Shown: positions 52,131 to 63,059 of the stretch, one piece after another
Numbering within the stretch: the first letter of the stretch is position 1
Layout: each line of letters starts with the position of its first letter
From: JABABV01 sp965222855
GTDB taxonomy: Bacteria > Bacillota_I > Bacilli_A > Mycoplasmatales > JABABV01
Assembly: GCA_965222855.1 (NCBI GenBank)
Contig: CBDCUL010000008.1
Location: 1-64,000, forward strand
Direction: 5' to 3'
Length of the DNA: 64,000 nucleotides
Translations under genes and position numbers: made by a program
The notes under the pieces: generated by a model
Seen by the model: the letters and a program-made list of their open reading frames with translations, nothing else
The model's database searches: none
What the model was told of the DNA's origin: nothing

Positions 52131-53342
52131 TTAAATTGCCTCTTTCATCAAATTATTAGTTTTTAATTTACCAAATAGTGGTTTCCCTTTAACGAACACT
52201 TCAATAATTTCTAAGTATTCATTTAAGATGATTACATCAGCGATCAATCCGCTTTTAATAATACCAACTTTGTTGTTGATTTTTAATTGTTTAGCAGCAT
52301 TAAAAGAGCTCATGCGGACAGCATCAGAAATAGTTGCGGCGCTATATCAAATGATATTACGAAAACATTCAATCATCGTAACTCCACTACCAGCAATTGT
52401 GTCAGTTCCTTTTAAAGTTAAAAAGGCCCCTTTTTTAGTAACGGCCATTCCGCCAGACATATAATGATCGCCATCATCACAGCCTTTAGGATTGATTGCA
52501 TCTGTTACTAAAGTGATTCGTTCTGGTCCAAGAATTTCATAAGTTAGCGCAACGATTTCTTTACGAACATGAATCCCATCACAAATTAACTCATTTAAAA
52601 CGTTTCCTTTGTAATGAAAACTAGCGGCCACGATTCCGGGATCACGATGACGGAATCCACTCATCGCATTATATAAATGCGTAGTGTGAATCGCACCATG
52701 ATCAAACGCTTCTAATGCTTCTTCGAAGTTAGCATTAGAATGTCCAACTGAAGGAATAATATTTAGCGCTTTTAAATCTTTAGTAAATGTTTTATTACCT
52801 CTTTCGGGTGCATAAGTAATAATTTTAATATTACCGTTAGCAGCTTCTTGAAGTTTTTTAATTTCATTAATATTAGGTTTTCTTAATAAAGATTTTTTAT
52901 GAGCACCTTTGAACACTTCTGAAAGATATGGCCCTTCTAAATGACAACCTAATAATGTGGCTGCAATTGATGGTCATTCTGGAGAATTTTGTAATTCCAT
53001 TGCTTGATTCATTACTTTAAGAGCACGTTTAATAGTGCTTAATTCCGCCGTAATCGAAGCAGCAACAACTGAAGTTGTTCCTTCTAATGGTAAGTCAGAT
53101 AAAAAAGTTTTTCAACTTTCTAAATCACTATCCATAAAATCTTTTTCAAAAGCACCATGAATATGCATATCAATAAAACCAGGAATTGCAATTAAATTTT
53201 GACAATCAATTTCTGATTTATCAACAGCACTATTATCATTTGATTTAATTTCAGAAATTAAATTATTTTCTAATATTAAAGTTGCATCATTTAAAGTCTC
53301 ATTATAATTAATAATTTTAATATTCTTTAAAGTTGTCTTCAT
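52131..53342 (-). CDS. nagA: N-acetylglucosamine-6-phosphate deacetylase
   Basis: A 403-residue amidohydrolase removing acetate from GlcNAc-6-P. Metal site GFIDMHIHG, HLEGPYL, VGHSNANFEEA, HTTHLYNAM, and the catalytic Asp in LVTDAI are all present. First gene of a nagA-nagB pair; AGGATC-like AAAGAAGGATC stands upstream of the ATG. Confidence 0.96.
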
Positions 53343-53363
53343 ATTTATAGATCCTTCTTTGGT

Positions 53364-54158
53364 TTAGTTTTTAGAACGTGAATTGTATTCTTGAGCGATA
53401 CGCAGTGCTAATTGTAATGAATTATAAATCGCTTGAATTAAAGCATAAAATAAACGTAATTTTAATATTCTTCTAATAATTGTATATTCGTGTGGTGTTA
53501 AATCACCATTTTTTAAACAATTATCTAAAAATGGTTTAGTTTTTTTAAATAGTTCTATTCTGAAAGCGACAGCAATTCAAGAACCAACGACTATTAATAC
53601 AATAAAAATAATTGCAAAAACAGCATATAGTGCTGAATCTTCTAATGCGTTGGCAGAATTATTAAGAACATTAACACCAAATATTGGTAAGACTAATAAA
53701 ATCCCAATTATATAAGCTATTAACAGCATTAATCCTGCTAACGGTGAAGCAAAACGATAAATTCAAATTCGTTTTTCGCGCTTCTCAACTAATGTTGCAA
53801 AATATCCTTTTTCCATAGATTCATTTAAAGTTCAAATTGATTTTCGACAATAAGTTCAACCTTTTAATGACAATCTTTGTAAACGACGACTGTAATTTCA
53901 AAAAGTAAACCCTCCAAATAATCAACGCGCAACTACGTTAGTATTATTTAAATGATAATATTGCATTGTTTTACGTGAAAAATTCGCTCCATTAAAACGG
54001 CGATTATTTTTACGATAAATTCATGAATGTTTAATTCAATAGCAAAAATAAAAGATTCCTGTAATTGTTAAAATTAATCCTGTGAATCCCAAAAGACTGG
54101 CTAACACATATACGAGAGCACTTGGATTTGGACTTGTATTTATTAATAAATTTTTAAT
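53364..54158 (-). CDS. Membrane protein of unknown function, probable ATT start
   Basis: A 264-residue protein with four predicted membrane helices (two N-terminal: ALVYVLASLLGFTGLILTI; two central: LAGLMLLIAYIIGILLVL and AVFAIIFIVLIVVG) separated by basic loops (RKNNRRF, EKREKRIW). No family is recognised by eye. No ATG, GTG or TTG lies at the expected place: AGAGGTG is followed, seven bases later, by ATT AAA AAT in frame at 54158. A GTG inside the first helix would truncate it. It is separated by 21 bases from nagA and may be in its transcript. Confidence 0.6.
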
Positions 54159-54193
54159 TATTAATCACCTCTTTTAATATTATACTATTCTTC

Positions 54194-54236
54194 AAAAAAA
54201 AGTGGTAATCATTTTAAAATAATTACCACTTTTTTT
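54194..54236. terminator. Terminator hairpin after metK
   Basis: AAAAAAAGTGGTAAT and ATTACCACTTTTTTT form a 15-base stem, just after the metK stop (minus strand). Confidence 0.85.
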
Positions 54237-54245
54237 ATATATTTT

Positions 54246-55427
54246 TTACAGTTGAGCAATGATTTTTTTAATCGCTGCTACTTTGTCTAATTTTTCTCAA
54301 GGTAGTCCTTCAATATCTTGGCGACCAAAATGCCCATAAGAACTAACTTTAAAATATCATGGTTTTTGTAAATCTAGTTCACGAATAATTCCACTCGGAG
54401 TTAAGTTAAATAATTTTCTAATAATATTAATAATTAATGATTGATCATATTTGCTAGTATTTTTAGTATCAACTCAAATTGATGTTGGTTCAGCAACACC
54501 AATTGCATAAGATAATTGCAATTCAATTTCTGAAGCAATTCCAGCTGCTACTAAATTTTTAGCAATATAGCGAGCAGCGTAAGCTGCGCTACGATCTACT
54601 TTAGTTGGATCTTTTCCAGAGAAAGCTCCGCCCCCATGACGCGCTGATCCGCCATAAGTATCAACAATAATTTTACGACCAGTTAAACCAGTGTCGCCAA
54701 CAGGCCCACCAATTACAAATCTACCAGTCGGATTAATTAAAATTTTAAAATCTGCTGAATTAGGTAAATAGTTATTAACTACTGGCTTGATAATGCTATT
54801 TTTAATATATTCATAAAAAGCGCCTAAATCAATATTATCTAAATGTTGAATTGACATTAAAACACTATGAACTTTTGGACAAGTAGCATCAGTATAATCG
54901 ATAGTTACTTCTGATTTCATATCTGGGCCAGCAAATTTAAACGCTTTGCTTTTACGTAAGTGTGATGCTTTCTTAACTAATTCATGAGCAATTGATAGCG
55001 CTAGTGGCATATAATTTTTCGTTTCATTAGTTGCATAACCAAACATAATTCCTTGATCTCCAGCACCAACTTCTTGAGCAATATCACTAGCGTGATTTAC
55101 TCCAATTGCAATATCGTGTGATTGTTTATTAATTAATATTTCAATTGGATATGTTGCTGGATCAATTCCAGTAGCTGTGCTATAACCAATATGAGCTAAT
55201 ACATCACGTGCCACTTGTTCATAATTAACATGTGCTCTCGTTGTAATTTCACCTGAAATAATTAACTTATGTGCTGTTGCAAAAGTTTCGCAAGCAACTC
55301 GTGAATAGCGATCTTGTGTTAAACACGCATCTAAAATAGCGTCTGATATTTGATCACAAATCTTGTCAGGGTGTCCTTCCGATACTGATTCAGAAGAGAA
55401 TAATAATAAATTTTTTGTTTTTTTCAT
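54246..55427 (-). CDS. metK: S-adenosylmethionine synthetase
   Basis: Makes SAM from methionine and ATP. A 393-residue MetK with ESVSEGHPDKICDQ, GAGDQGIMFGYA, NPTGRFVIGGPVGDTGLTGRK and HGGGAFSGKDPTKVDRS, all canonical. SAM is needed here for the C5 methylase and RlmB. AAAGAGG is six T's before the ATG and is itself the right arm of a terminator-like hairpin, so expression is likely controlled by the leader at 55428-55608. Confidence 0.97.
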
Positions 55428-55608
55428 AAAAAAACCTCTTTCTTTAATTTTAAATTAATAAAATTAGAAAGAGGTATTTAAATTCATAATAAATTTATTA
55501 TTGTTAGTGTATTTAATACACTCTGGAACAAACCACCTTGTTGTTAAACAATAGGTTGGTGCAAGTCATCGACGTTCTCCATCTCGTTGCCTCTTAATAA
55601 TTTTAGTT
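55428..55608 (-). ncRNA. Structured metK leader, candidate SAM-responsive riboswitch
   Basis: About 180 bases of leader. The 5' part (55602 to 55520) contains GAUGGAGAACG, UCGAUGAC, ACCAACC, AAGGUG and UUCC in the order seen in the core of S-box (SAM-I) aptamers (GGAGGGAC, AUGAAAC, GGCAACC, AAGGUGCUAAUUCC), but the match is partial and some core bases differ. A hairpin ACC(A)ACCU...AGGU-GGU with inner UUGU/ACAA and outer GAAC/GUUC, UGGA/UCCA pairings can form. A 17-base palindrome AGTGTATTTAATACACT follows. The expression platform is the hairpin at 55434-55475. Ligand is inferred from gene context. Confidence 0.55.
55434..55475 (-). terminator. metK leader terminator that also sequesters the ribosome site
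   Basis: In minus-strand RNA ACCUCUUUC pairs with GAAAGAGGU (9 bp) around an inner UAAUUUU/AAAAUUA stem, followed by U6 and then AUG. The right arm is the metK Shine-Dalgarno, so one structure can stop both transcription and initiation. Confidence 0.8.
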
Positions 55609-55615
55609 GTAATTT

Positions 55616-55644
55616 ATTATATCTTGTTTTGGCTTATTTGTAAA
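55616..55644 (-). promoter_or_regulatory. metK: metK promoter
   Basis: On the minus strand TTTACA (55644-55639), 17-base spacer, TATAAT (55621-55616). Transcription would begin near 55608, just before the aptamer-like region. Confidence 0.7.
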
Positions 55645-55655
55645 TAGGAAATAAA

Positions 55656-57374
55656 TTATTTTCCAGTAACTTTTTTCATAGCATTAGCTACAAATTCTAC
55701 TTTAGGACCAATAATTATTTGTACTGTTTTTTTCGAAGGAGTAATAATTCCAAAGACTTTTAATTTCTTAATAGCTTCTTTTTGAACTTTAGCGCCATCA
55801 TGTACGATAATTCTTAATCTAGTAGCACAATTTCCAATAGAATCAATATTATCATTTCCACCTAATAAAGGTAGAATTTGTTCTGATAAAGTAACTCATT
55901 GTGATTTTTTAGTTGTAGGTGCTATTGAATTAGCTGAACTACCTTTTGTTTCGTTGTATCCTTTATGATCTTCTGGCTGTTCGTTAACGTCAGACACGAT
56001 ATTTGAGTGACGTCCCGGTGTTGCCAAGTCGAATTTCTTGATAAAGAAAGTAAATAAAGAATAATAGACACCAGCACATACTGCGCCGATTGGTCAAATT
56101 CATAATGGGTTTGATCAAATAGTACCAATGTTTTTGAAGTAATCTCATGATGTAGGTAATGAAATTAAGTAATCAAACAATCCGGCTGAGAATCCAAATC
56201 CAATATGGATGTTCATTGCCACTACTATGAATGAGAATATTCCTGTTAATAATGCATGTAGTCCATATAGTGCAGGTGCTAGGAACACAAATGAGAATTC
56301 AATTGGTTCAGTGATTCCTGTACAGAATGAAACTAAAGCGGCTGATCCTAAGATCCCCATTGTTGCTTTACGATTTTCAATTTCTGAACAAAATATCATT
56401 GCTGCTGCTGCTGCCGGTAGACCAAACATCATAATTGGGAAGTAACCTGATTGGAATACTCCGGCTCCCTTAATACCATGCGCAAACGCTGAGATATCTC
56501 CGAAAGCTGAAATAGTTTGACCGGCGTGTGGTGTAACTCCTGGTATTACACTACCTCCTGAAAAAGGAACTTGGAATCAGAATATTGTATTAACAATATG
56601 ATGTAATCCGAAAGGTAGCAGGAATCTGTTTAAGACTCCGTAAATTCCAGCCATTAATCCAACAATCATTGTATTGGCTTGATGACCTGGTGATGTGAAT
56701 GATTGGTTAACAACTCAATGTCCGAATAAATCGAATACATATCCAATTCATGGAAGAATTAGAGCTGCTACAACTCCAACAATCATAATTACGAATGTTG
56801 TTATCATTGGAATGAAACGACGTCCTGAAAAGAATCCAAGAGCTGCTGGTAATTCCACTTCTTTATAACGATTATATAGGAATGCTGTAGTGAACCCTGA
56901 GACGATCCCCCCCAATACTCCTGGGATAACATTTCACGCTGGTGCAAGCTTCCCGTTAGTATTTGTAACTGTTCATAATAAATGAGATAAGTTAGATGGT
57001 ACTGTAGTATTTCCAACTTTAAAATCTCCTGTAAGTACATGTGAATAAAATAAACTTGGTAACGCATGTGCTGACAGTAATCCTTTAAGCGCTAGTAGTG
57101 CTAATGCTCCTACTAAGGCTGCCTCTCCTCGAGAGTCTTTTGTTAATCCAAATGCTAATCCGATAGAAAAGAAAAGCCCTAAATTACCAAAAAACGCGTT
57201 TCCGGGTGCGGCAATAATATTACCTAAGATGGCTTGAATGTTTGTTGCTGCGTCTGCTCCAACATTGTGAAACGTTCCGGCAAAGATCCCAACACGCATC
57301 AATAAAGCTGCGACTGGCATACAAGCAATCGGGTATAGAAGTGCCTTACCTAGATTCTGTAATCTAGCTAACAT
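55656..57374 (-). CDS. PTS enzyme IICB, glucose/N-acetylglucosamine type
   Basis: A 572-residue membrane permease with IIC (1-430) and IIB (about 480-572). IIC begins LARLQNLGKALLYPIACMPVAALLMRVG and includes GLPAAAAAMIFCS and FCTGITEPIEFSF, as in PtsG/NagE. IIB has the phosphocysteine in NIDSIGNCATRLRI. No IIA domain is fused, so a shared IIA (Crr) must act in trans. NagA/NagB nearby favours GlcNAc; glucose is the alternative. Ribosome site TTAGGAG. GC content and codon choice in the IIC part are higher than in neighbours. Confidence 0.92.
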
Positions 57375-57494
57375 ATTTAAAAGTCTCCTAACTTTTATAA
57401 ATTAAATAAATTTTTAATAAAAAATAAATAATAAGTATGGGACAATCCAAAAATCAAATAAAGATAATTAATTATTCCAATTTCCATTATAGCA

Positions 57495-57545
57495 CTAAAT
57501 ATCTAAAAAAAAAAGCATTATTTGAGTTATTCTCAAACAATACTT
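57495..57545 (-). terminator. Terminator overlapping the end of the DMT gene
   Basis: AGTATTGTTTGAG and CTCAAATAATGCT (minus strand) pair with one or two wobble positions around the stop codon at 57527-57529, followed by a run of ten T's. Confidence 0.8.
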
Positions 57546-58624
57546 TTTTCGTGTTTCGGATTACGAATGTTATTTTTAGAAACTAATAAAACTCCGCCTA
57601 TCATAATAAATAAGAATATTCAGAATCACCAGTGCAATTTATAATCGTTATTTCCCGATATGCTACTTAGTCAACCTAAGCTTGCAAATATCGATTGAAA
57701 GATAGCTGTACTCAAAGTACAACTGTTATAAAATGCCGATGCAATTCCTGAACCAATTACTCGAACTGAGTTGTAAAAAAAGATTCTTCCAAAAAACATT
57801 GTTGCTCCAACGATAGCGATTCCGATTAGAAATTGTCAATTTGTAAAGAATTCTCCATACCATTTAGCAGATTGTGAAATGCTAACATTTGTAAATAAAG
57901 TAGCAATCATAATTACGAATGGGGCTGCCAATGCACCAGATAAGACTTTTAAATTAACGATTGTATCGGTTTTCATTTTCATATTTGAAAAACGAAGGGC
58001 AGTATCAATTAAAATATTTTCAATACTTCAACAGACAGGCGCTAAACAAGACAATACAATTCCCATAATTAACATTGTTTTATAATGTTCACTAACATCA
58101 CTAGTAATTATTGTAACGATTCCCATAACTAAAGCAGAAGCAAAAGTTAAAAAAACTCCAATTCAACCATAGATATTAATTCTATCTTTGAATATTATAA
58201 CTGCACCAATCATTGTAAATATTGGCATTCATGCACTAAATGCAGAACCGTATGCAGGACTACTGAATAAGATTCCTAAAGTTAAAAATGTGTAACCTAG
58301 TGGTCCAGATATTATTCCACCGATGACAATTAATCAACCTCATTTATTTTTTAATAGATAAAACATATCTTTAAAATAATTTTTAATTTGACCACGAAGC
58401 AAAGCTGTCACTATCGAGGTTATTGTGTTGAATAATTCTTTCAAAGCTACGAATACAAATCCTCAAATAATAATTTTATAAGTTTCGTTCCCGGAAAAGG
58501 CCCATTTTATAGAACCGTGTTGGAAAGCTAACGATAAAATCAATACTGGATATAGGCCATAAAAAAAGGAACAGGCTACCCCTGATATAATTCCTTCTTT
58601 TTTACGACTAAGTTTCATTTTCAT
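57527..58624 (-). CDS. DMT-superfamily (EamA-like) transporter
   Basis: A 365-residue protein with ten hydrophobic helices in two halves of five, as in drug/metabolite transporters. Landmarks are GVACSFFYGLYPVLI (helix 1), SPAYGSAFSAWMPIFTMIGAVIIF in helices 3-4, and a second half with SVRVIGSGIASAFYNSCTLSTAIF. Substrate unknown. TAGGAAA precedes ATG 58624 (ATGAAAATG; a second ATG six bases on is possible). It lies between the sugar PTS and a peroxiredoxin without overlap. Confidence 0.8.
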
Positions 58625-58704
58625 AATGTTTCCTACCGATCTTTCTAAATTAATGGGTATGGTAATACTAAATATAATAACATATTTTTGAAAAAATACA
58701 ATAG

Positions 58705-58747
58705 AAAAGTTAGTTTTAATTAAAAATAACTAATAAAACTAACTTTT
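58705..58747 (-). terminator. Terminator of the peroxiredoxin gene
   Basis: AAAAGTTAGTTTTA and TAAAACTAACTTTT form a perfect 14-base stem with a 15-base AT-rich loop, 37 bases after the stop. Confidence 0.85.
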
Positions 58748-58783
58748 ATAAAATTTTATTTTTTAAAAAACTAAATAAATCTA

Positions 58784-59269
58784 TTAAATTGAACAAAGTT
58801 CGGTTTTTCCTTCATTAATTCTTTTAATAGAATTAGATAATCTTAGAATTTCTTTAACAGATCTAGGCATCTTAACGGCGTTAATTGTTTTGTTTCATAA
58901 AATACCTTTATCATCCATCATTAACGTAACACGGTACGTTAATTTGAACTCTGGGTCATAAAAATTGTTCGCTTGCGCTCATTCAAGTGGAATTGAAACA
59001 AATGAAAACGGTAATTGGTGATCAGCTTTATATTTTGCTAATTCTTCAGGTGATGCTAATGAACCAACAATAATGTTTACTCCAGAAAATTGATTGTTGA
59101 TTGCTCCTAAACGAATGACTTCGCTATCGCAAATTGAAGTTCCTGCTTTGGGAATAATGAATAAAATATTATATTGATCTTTACTAAAACAAATTTTATC
59201 TTTTATTTCACCATTACAGTTGACTCCTGGGAAATTAAGATTTTCTACTTTTTGACTAACATTTAACAT
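58784..59269 (-). CDS. Thiol peroxidase-like peroxiredoxin
   Basis: A 161-residue redoxin-fold protein. IIPKAGTSICDSEVIRLGAI places the peroxidatic Cys 47 in the Tpx-like C-D-x-E context, and LPFSFVSIP resembles the Tpx LPFAxxR region. The usual resolving Cys in the following helix is missing; other cysteines are at 18, 27 and 159. The catalytic Thr is replaced (TSIC). So it may be a 1-Cys or diverged enzyme. AAGGAG precedes the ATG. It follows tarJ by 26 bases and may belong to that transcript. Confidence 0.85.
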
Positions 59270-59295
59270 AAAAATACTCCTTAAATTTAGTGATA

Positions 59296-60315
59296 TTATA
59301 TCGATCATTCAATAACAGTTTTAAAATCATTATTTAAATCTTTTTGAAAAGCTTGCACAATTTCTTTTAAAGACTTTACATTAATTGTATCACTAATCAA
59401 ATTTTTAATGTGTTTATTAAAATCTGGATTTTTTAGTAGTTCCTTAACTGCTAAAAAATCTTTATAACCGCTACGAGATCTTCCGATAATAGTTATTCCT
59501 TTTTCCAATAAATCACGCGCTTTAAAATTAAAATTATTTTCACTTATACCTAATAAAACAATAGTACCTTCTGGTTTTAATAATTTAATAGCCTCTATGA
59601 TAATACCGTTTTGATTGTTACCGCCCACACACTCAAAAACTAAATCAAATTTATTGTAATCAGATTTCATTGGTTGTTGTGTGGTTTTATGGTTAATATG
59701 ATCAAATTTGTTTATTTTAGTTTTGTGCTTTCCAAAAATAAAGATGTTGGCATTTTCTAAGCAAAATTTTAAAAGTAAACTTGCAGAAAAAGCGATTGGC
59801 CCATCTCCAATAACTGCAATATTTATTTCTTTATTTGTTGAATTGTACTTGGTTAAAATATGGAAAATGCCATGATAAGCTACCGATAGTGTTTCGCACA
59901 TTATCGAAGATTCTAATGGTATATCATTTATTTTTATTAATCTACGTGGATCCATATCAACAAATTCTTGCATAAACCCATCATACCCTGACCCTCTAAA
60001 TTTACCAGGTATATAATTTTCTGAAAAATCACAATTGAAAAAATTAGGTGTGTTTGGAATCATAGCTACTCGATCGCCTTGTGCAAAAGTGTTACTGCCG
60101 TCATAGACTACTTCCCCAACAGCTTCATGAATTAAAGCCATCGGCATTTTTTTAGATAGCACAGCTTTAGTTCTGTTACCAGTGAAATATCGTTGATCAG
60201 CTTTACAAATTGCTAATAATAATGGCCTGATAATTACGTTGTTATTAATATCGATGGAACGATAAGTTTCTATAAATTGAAATGGTTCAATTAATTGATA
60301 GATTTTATTAATCAT
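59296..60315 (-). CDS. Ribulose-5-phosphate reductase (TarJ-like)
   Basis: A 339-residue zinc-type medium-chain dehydrogenase reducing ribulose-5-P to ribitol-5-P. Near the N-terminus it reads RPLLLAICKADQRYFTGNR, matching the TarJ/Bcs1 signature with zinc-ligand Cys 37; HEAVGEVV, the nucleotide-binding AVIGDGPIAFSASLLL and VFECVGG follow. The frame reads through TGA at 59305 (Trp) to TAA at 59296. The start overlaps the tarI stop by eight bases (ATGATTAA), with GGTGAG upstream; ATG is chosen over an in-frame TTG at 60336. TarI and TarJ together make CDP-ribitol. Confidence 0.88.
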
Positions 60316-61021
60316 TATTCTCACCAATATCAACAATTGCTCTAGCTAGTCTCAAATCATAAGGTGTTGTTATTTTAATATTAGATTTATTAGCATACAC
60401 TAATTTAATTGGATATTTGAAATAATCAAATATTCCACAAACATCAGAAAAAACATCATTGTTTATTTTCTTATAAAGATCTTCAAAAGTGGCCATAGAA
60501 AATGTTTGTGGTGTCATTCCTAAAAACATTATTTTTCGAATTGGAATATTCTTAACATAATCTCCATCATTACTTTCAACAATAGTGTCAGTAGCAGGAA
60601 TTACAGTATCTATACAGATTCCTGGTTTGTAAGCTTTAATGTTAGCTATAATAGTAGCAAAAGACACGAAAGGTCTAACAGCATCATGTGTGATTAATAC
60701 TGCATCTTCTAATGAAAATTCTTTTTTAATGTATTTTACAGCATTAATAGTGGAATTGTTACGAGTTGTTCCACCATTACAAATAAATATTTTATGAATA
60801 ACGTTTTTATCAAATGCTTTATTTATTTCTATTGTTAAAAATTTAATTCATGAAATTCTACAAGAAATAATGATTTTATCAATTTCTTTTACTAATAGAA
60901 AACGAGTTATAGTATGAATGATTATTGGTTTATCATTAATTTTTAAAAATTGTTTTGGCGTTTTCAGATTGCCCATACGATCTCCGGAACCACCAGCTAA
61001 AATTATTGCTATATTTTGCAT
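60308..61021 (-). CDS. Ribitol-5-phosphate cytidylyltransferase (TarI/IspD family)
   Basis: A 237-residue nucleotidyltransferase: IILAGGSGDRMGNLKTPKQFL at the N-terminus, THDAVRPFVS, and the late DVCGIFDYF and NIKITTPYDLRLA segments. IspD has the same fold, but Mollicutes do not generally use the MEP pathway and the adjacent gene is TarJ, so CTP:ribitol-5-P is the likely reaction. AAGGAG stands before the ATG at 61021; the upstream membrane protein ends 13 bases earlier. Confidence 0.88.
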
Positions 61022-61033
61022 ATTAACTCCTTA

Positions 61034-63034
61034 TTAAATTAGAGATATTTTTAATAAATAATAACTTTTAAAATTGGTTAAAATTTTAATATGACTTTTT
61101 GATGTTTCATCAATTATATTATTTGTATAAACTAAAATATCATTAATTTTAAAATTTTGTAAAAATAAATAGTCTGATTGATTAATGATTCCTTTGTTTT
61201 CTATGTTATGAACAACTTGTTTTATTGCTGTCTTTACTTCTTGATTAGTTAAACTGTTTTTTCCATTATTTAAATTTAATTTATTTAATAATTTAGTTAC
61301 ATCTTCTCCATTTCAAAAAGGACTTATAAAATAACCGTTTTTTAAAAACAATTGCGCCTCTATTGCATCACTACTGATTATTGTAAAATCATTATATTTT
61401 AAATTATTATTAAACGTGCCAAAATCTTTAGGAGTTAGATAGTTATGATGTTTATCTAATACAGCATAAGAATGATGGCTATACACATTACTGAAAACAC
61501 TTGATATTATTAAAGGTGTTAAAAAGATGGCTGATATCAAACATTGCATTTTTTTATTATAATTTCTTGATAATAATTTTGGGCTATAGTTTCACATATG
61601 CTTAATAAATAAATAAATAAAATTTTCCACAATTAAGAATACTTCTAAAATAGAAATATAATATATTCGATAATTAGTATTTTTTAATATTAAAAATATA
61701 ATTGGTCAAACAAAAGGATTCATTAATATAATAATTCAAAATTGTCCAAAAGTAATTTTGTTATATTTTAGTAAATGAAATCAAGATATTGCAAAAGCGA
61801 TGACAAAAATTACAAAAATAAAACTGATAGGATGGTTTTTATTTATATCAAAAATTTGCATAAAGCATTGCTTGTAAAGAAATTTTATATTTCAATTTGG
61901 TAAAAGATTAGGCATACAAAATACAAGTAATAGTAATGGGGATAGTGCCATTAATCATATAAATATTTTATTATTAAACTTTTGTAGTAGTGGATTGATA
62001 AAATTGGCTATATTAAATTTCAATAAAAAGAAAGCTACTATCAAAATTCATAAAGTTATAATGATCGAAAGTGTTATATTATGGTTATCAAATCTAATTA
62101 AAGGTAACCAAGATATGAAAGCGATTATCATAAATATTAAATAGTTGTTAATTTTTTTATTTCATAAAATGTAAGCTAATATTATGAATACGCTGACCAA
62201 GATAAAATATGTACTTATCGCTGAAATCGCTAGAGGAAAAATAATTAATAATATATTATCTCGTTTTATATTTGAATTATAGATTTTTAATAAAAAGTAT
62301 ATGAAAAATATTCCTAAAAAAAATCCAACATCCACACCTCTTATACTTTCAAATAATATTCAATAAAAAATATTAAAAATAAAAAATATAAAAATGATAA
62401 AATAAATAAATATATTTGACTTTTTAGGTCTAAAAAATAACATAAATATTAATATAGTAAAAATAAAAATAAAAGATCTATTAATATATAATGTTGAAAA
62501 AGCAGCATTATTATTAATCATATAAAATAAACTAATTAATTCATAATAACTTTCATTTAAATAATAACTTTGCGACAACATTGTATTACTGTACGAATTA
62601 TATTGGTTTTCGTTAACAAATCACGAATTACCTTCAACCATATTGACATAAAAATAATTATCAGCATCTCAATGCAATATAGTTTGTGTTAATAATAATA
62701 AAAACACAGAAACTACAATAATTAATATTAATAGGTCGGTTTTGTTTTTTAGTCAATTAAAGGTAATCTTTTTGATAATTATTTTATAAATAAATCAACT
62801 TCATATAATAATTTCTAATGTAATAAAAGTCACGAATCAAAAAATATAATATAAGGAAAATATAAAAGGTAAAAAATTAGCAAAAAAAACTAATGCCATC
62901 ATTAGTAAAAATGATATAAAATATCTAATTATTGAATTTTGTAATTTAGTATTTTTTATTGGCAATAAATTATTAGGCACTAAAAAATAAATTGGAAATT
63001 GAAATACAATTAATAAGATTAAAATAAAAATCAA
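61034..63034 (-). CDS. Large polytopic membrane protein, possible glycan polymerase or GT-C enzyme
   Basis: A 666-residue protein with about a dozen hydrophobic helices, a WDADNYFYVNMVEG loop after the first four, and a C-terminal soluble domain of about 150 residues (SHHSYAVLDKHHNYLTP ... SKSHIKILTNF). Helix count, the early Asp/His-containing outer loop (LHWDADNYFY) and the tail resemble GT-C transferases and polymer-synthesis membrane proteins, but there is no diagnostic match. Start is TTG 63034 with AAGGATGG upstream; no in-frame ATG fits. Many Trp are TGA. Immediately upstream of tarI, so it may use or process ribitol-containing polymer. Confidence 0.65.
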
Positions 63035-63059
63035 AATACACCATCCTTAGACTTTGGTT

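Noticed and set aside
60308..61021. IspD of the MEP isoprenoid pathway
   Set aside because: Same fold, but the gene overlaps a TarJ-type dehydrogenase and no other MEP gene is present; TarI is the better call.
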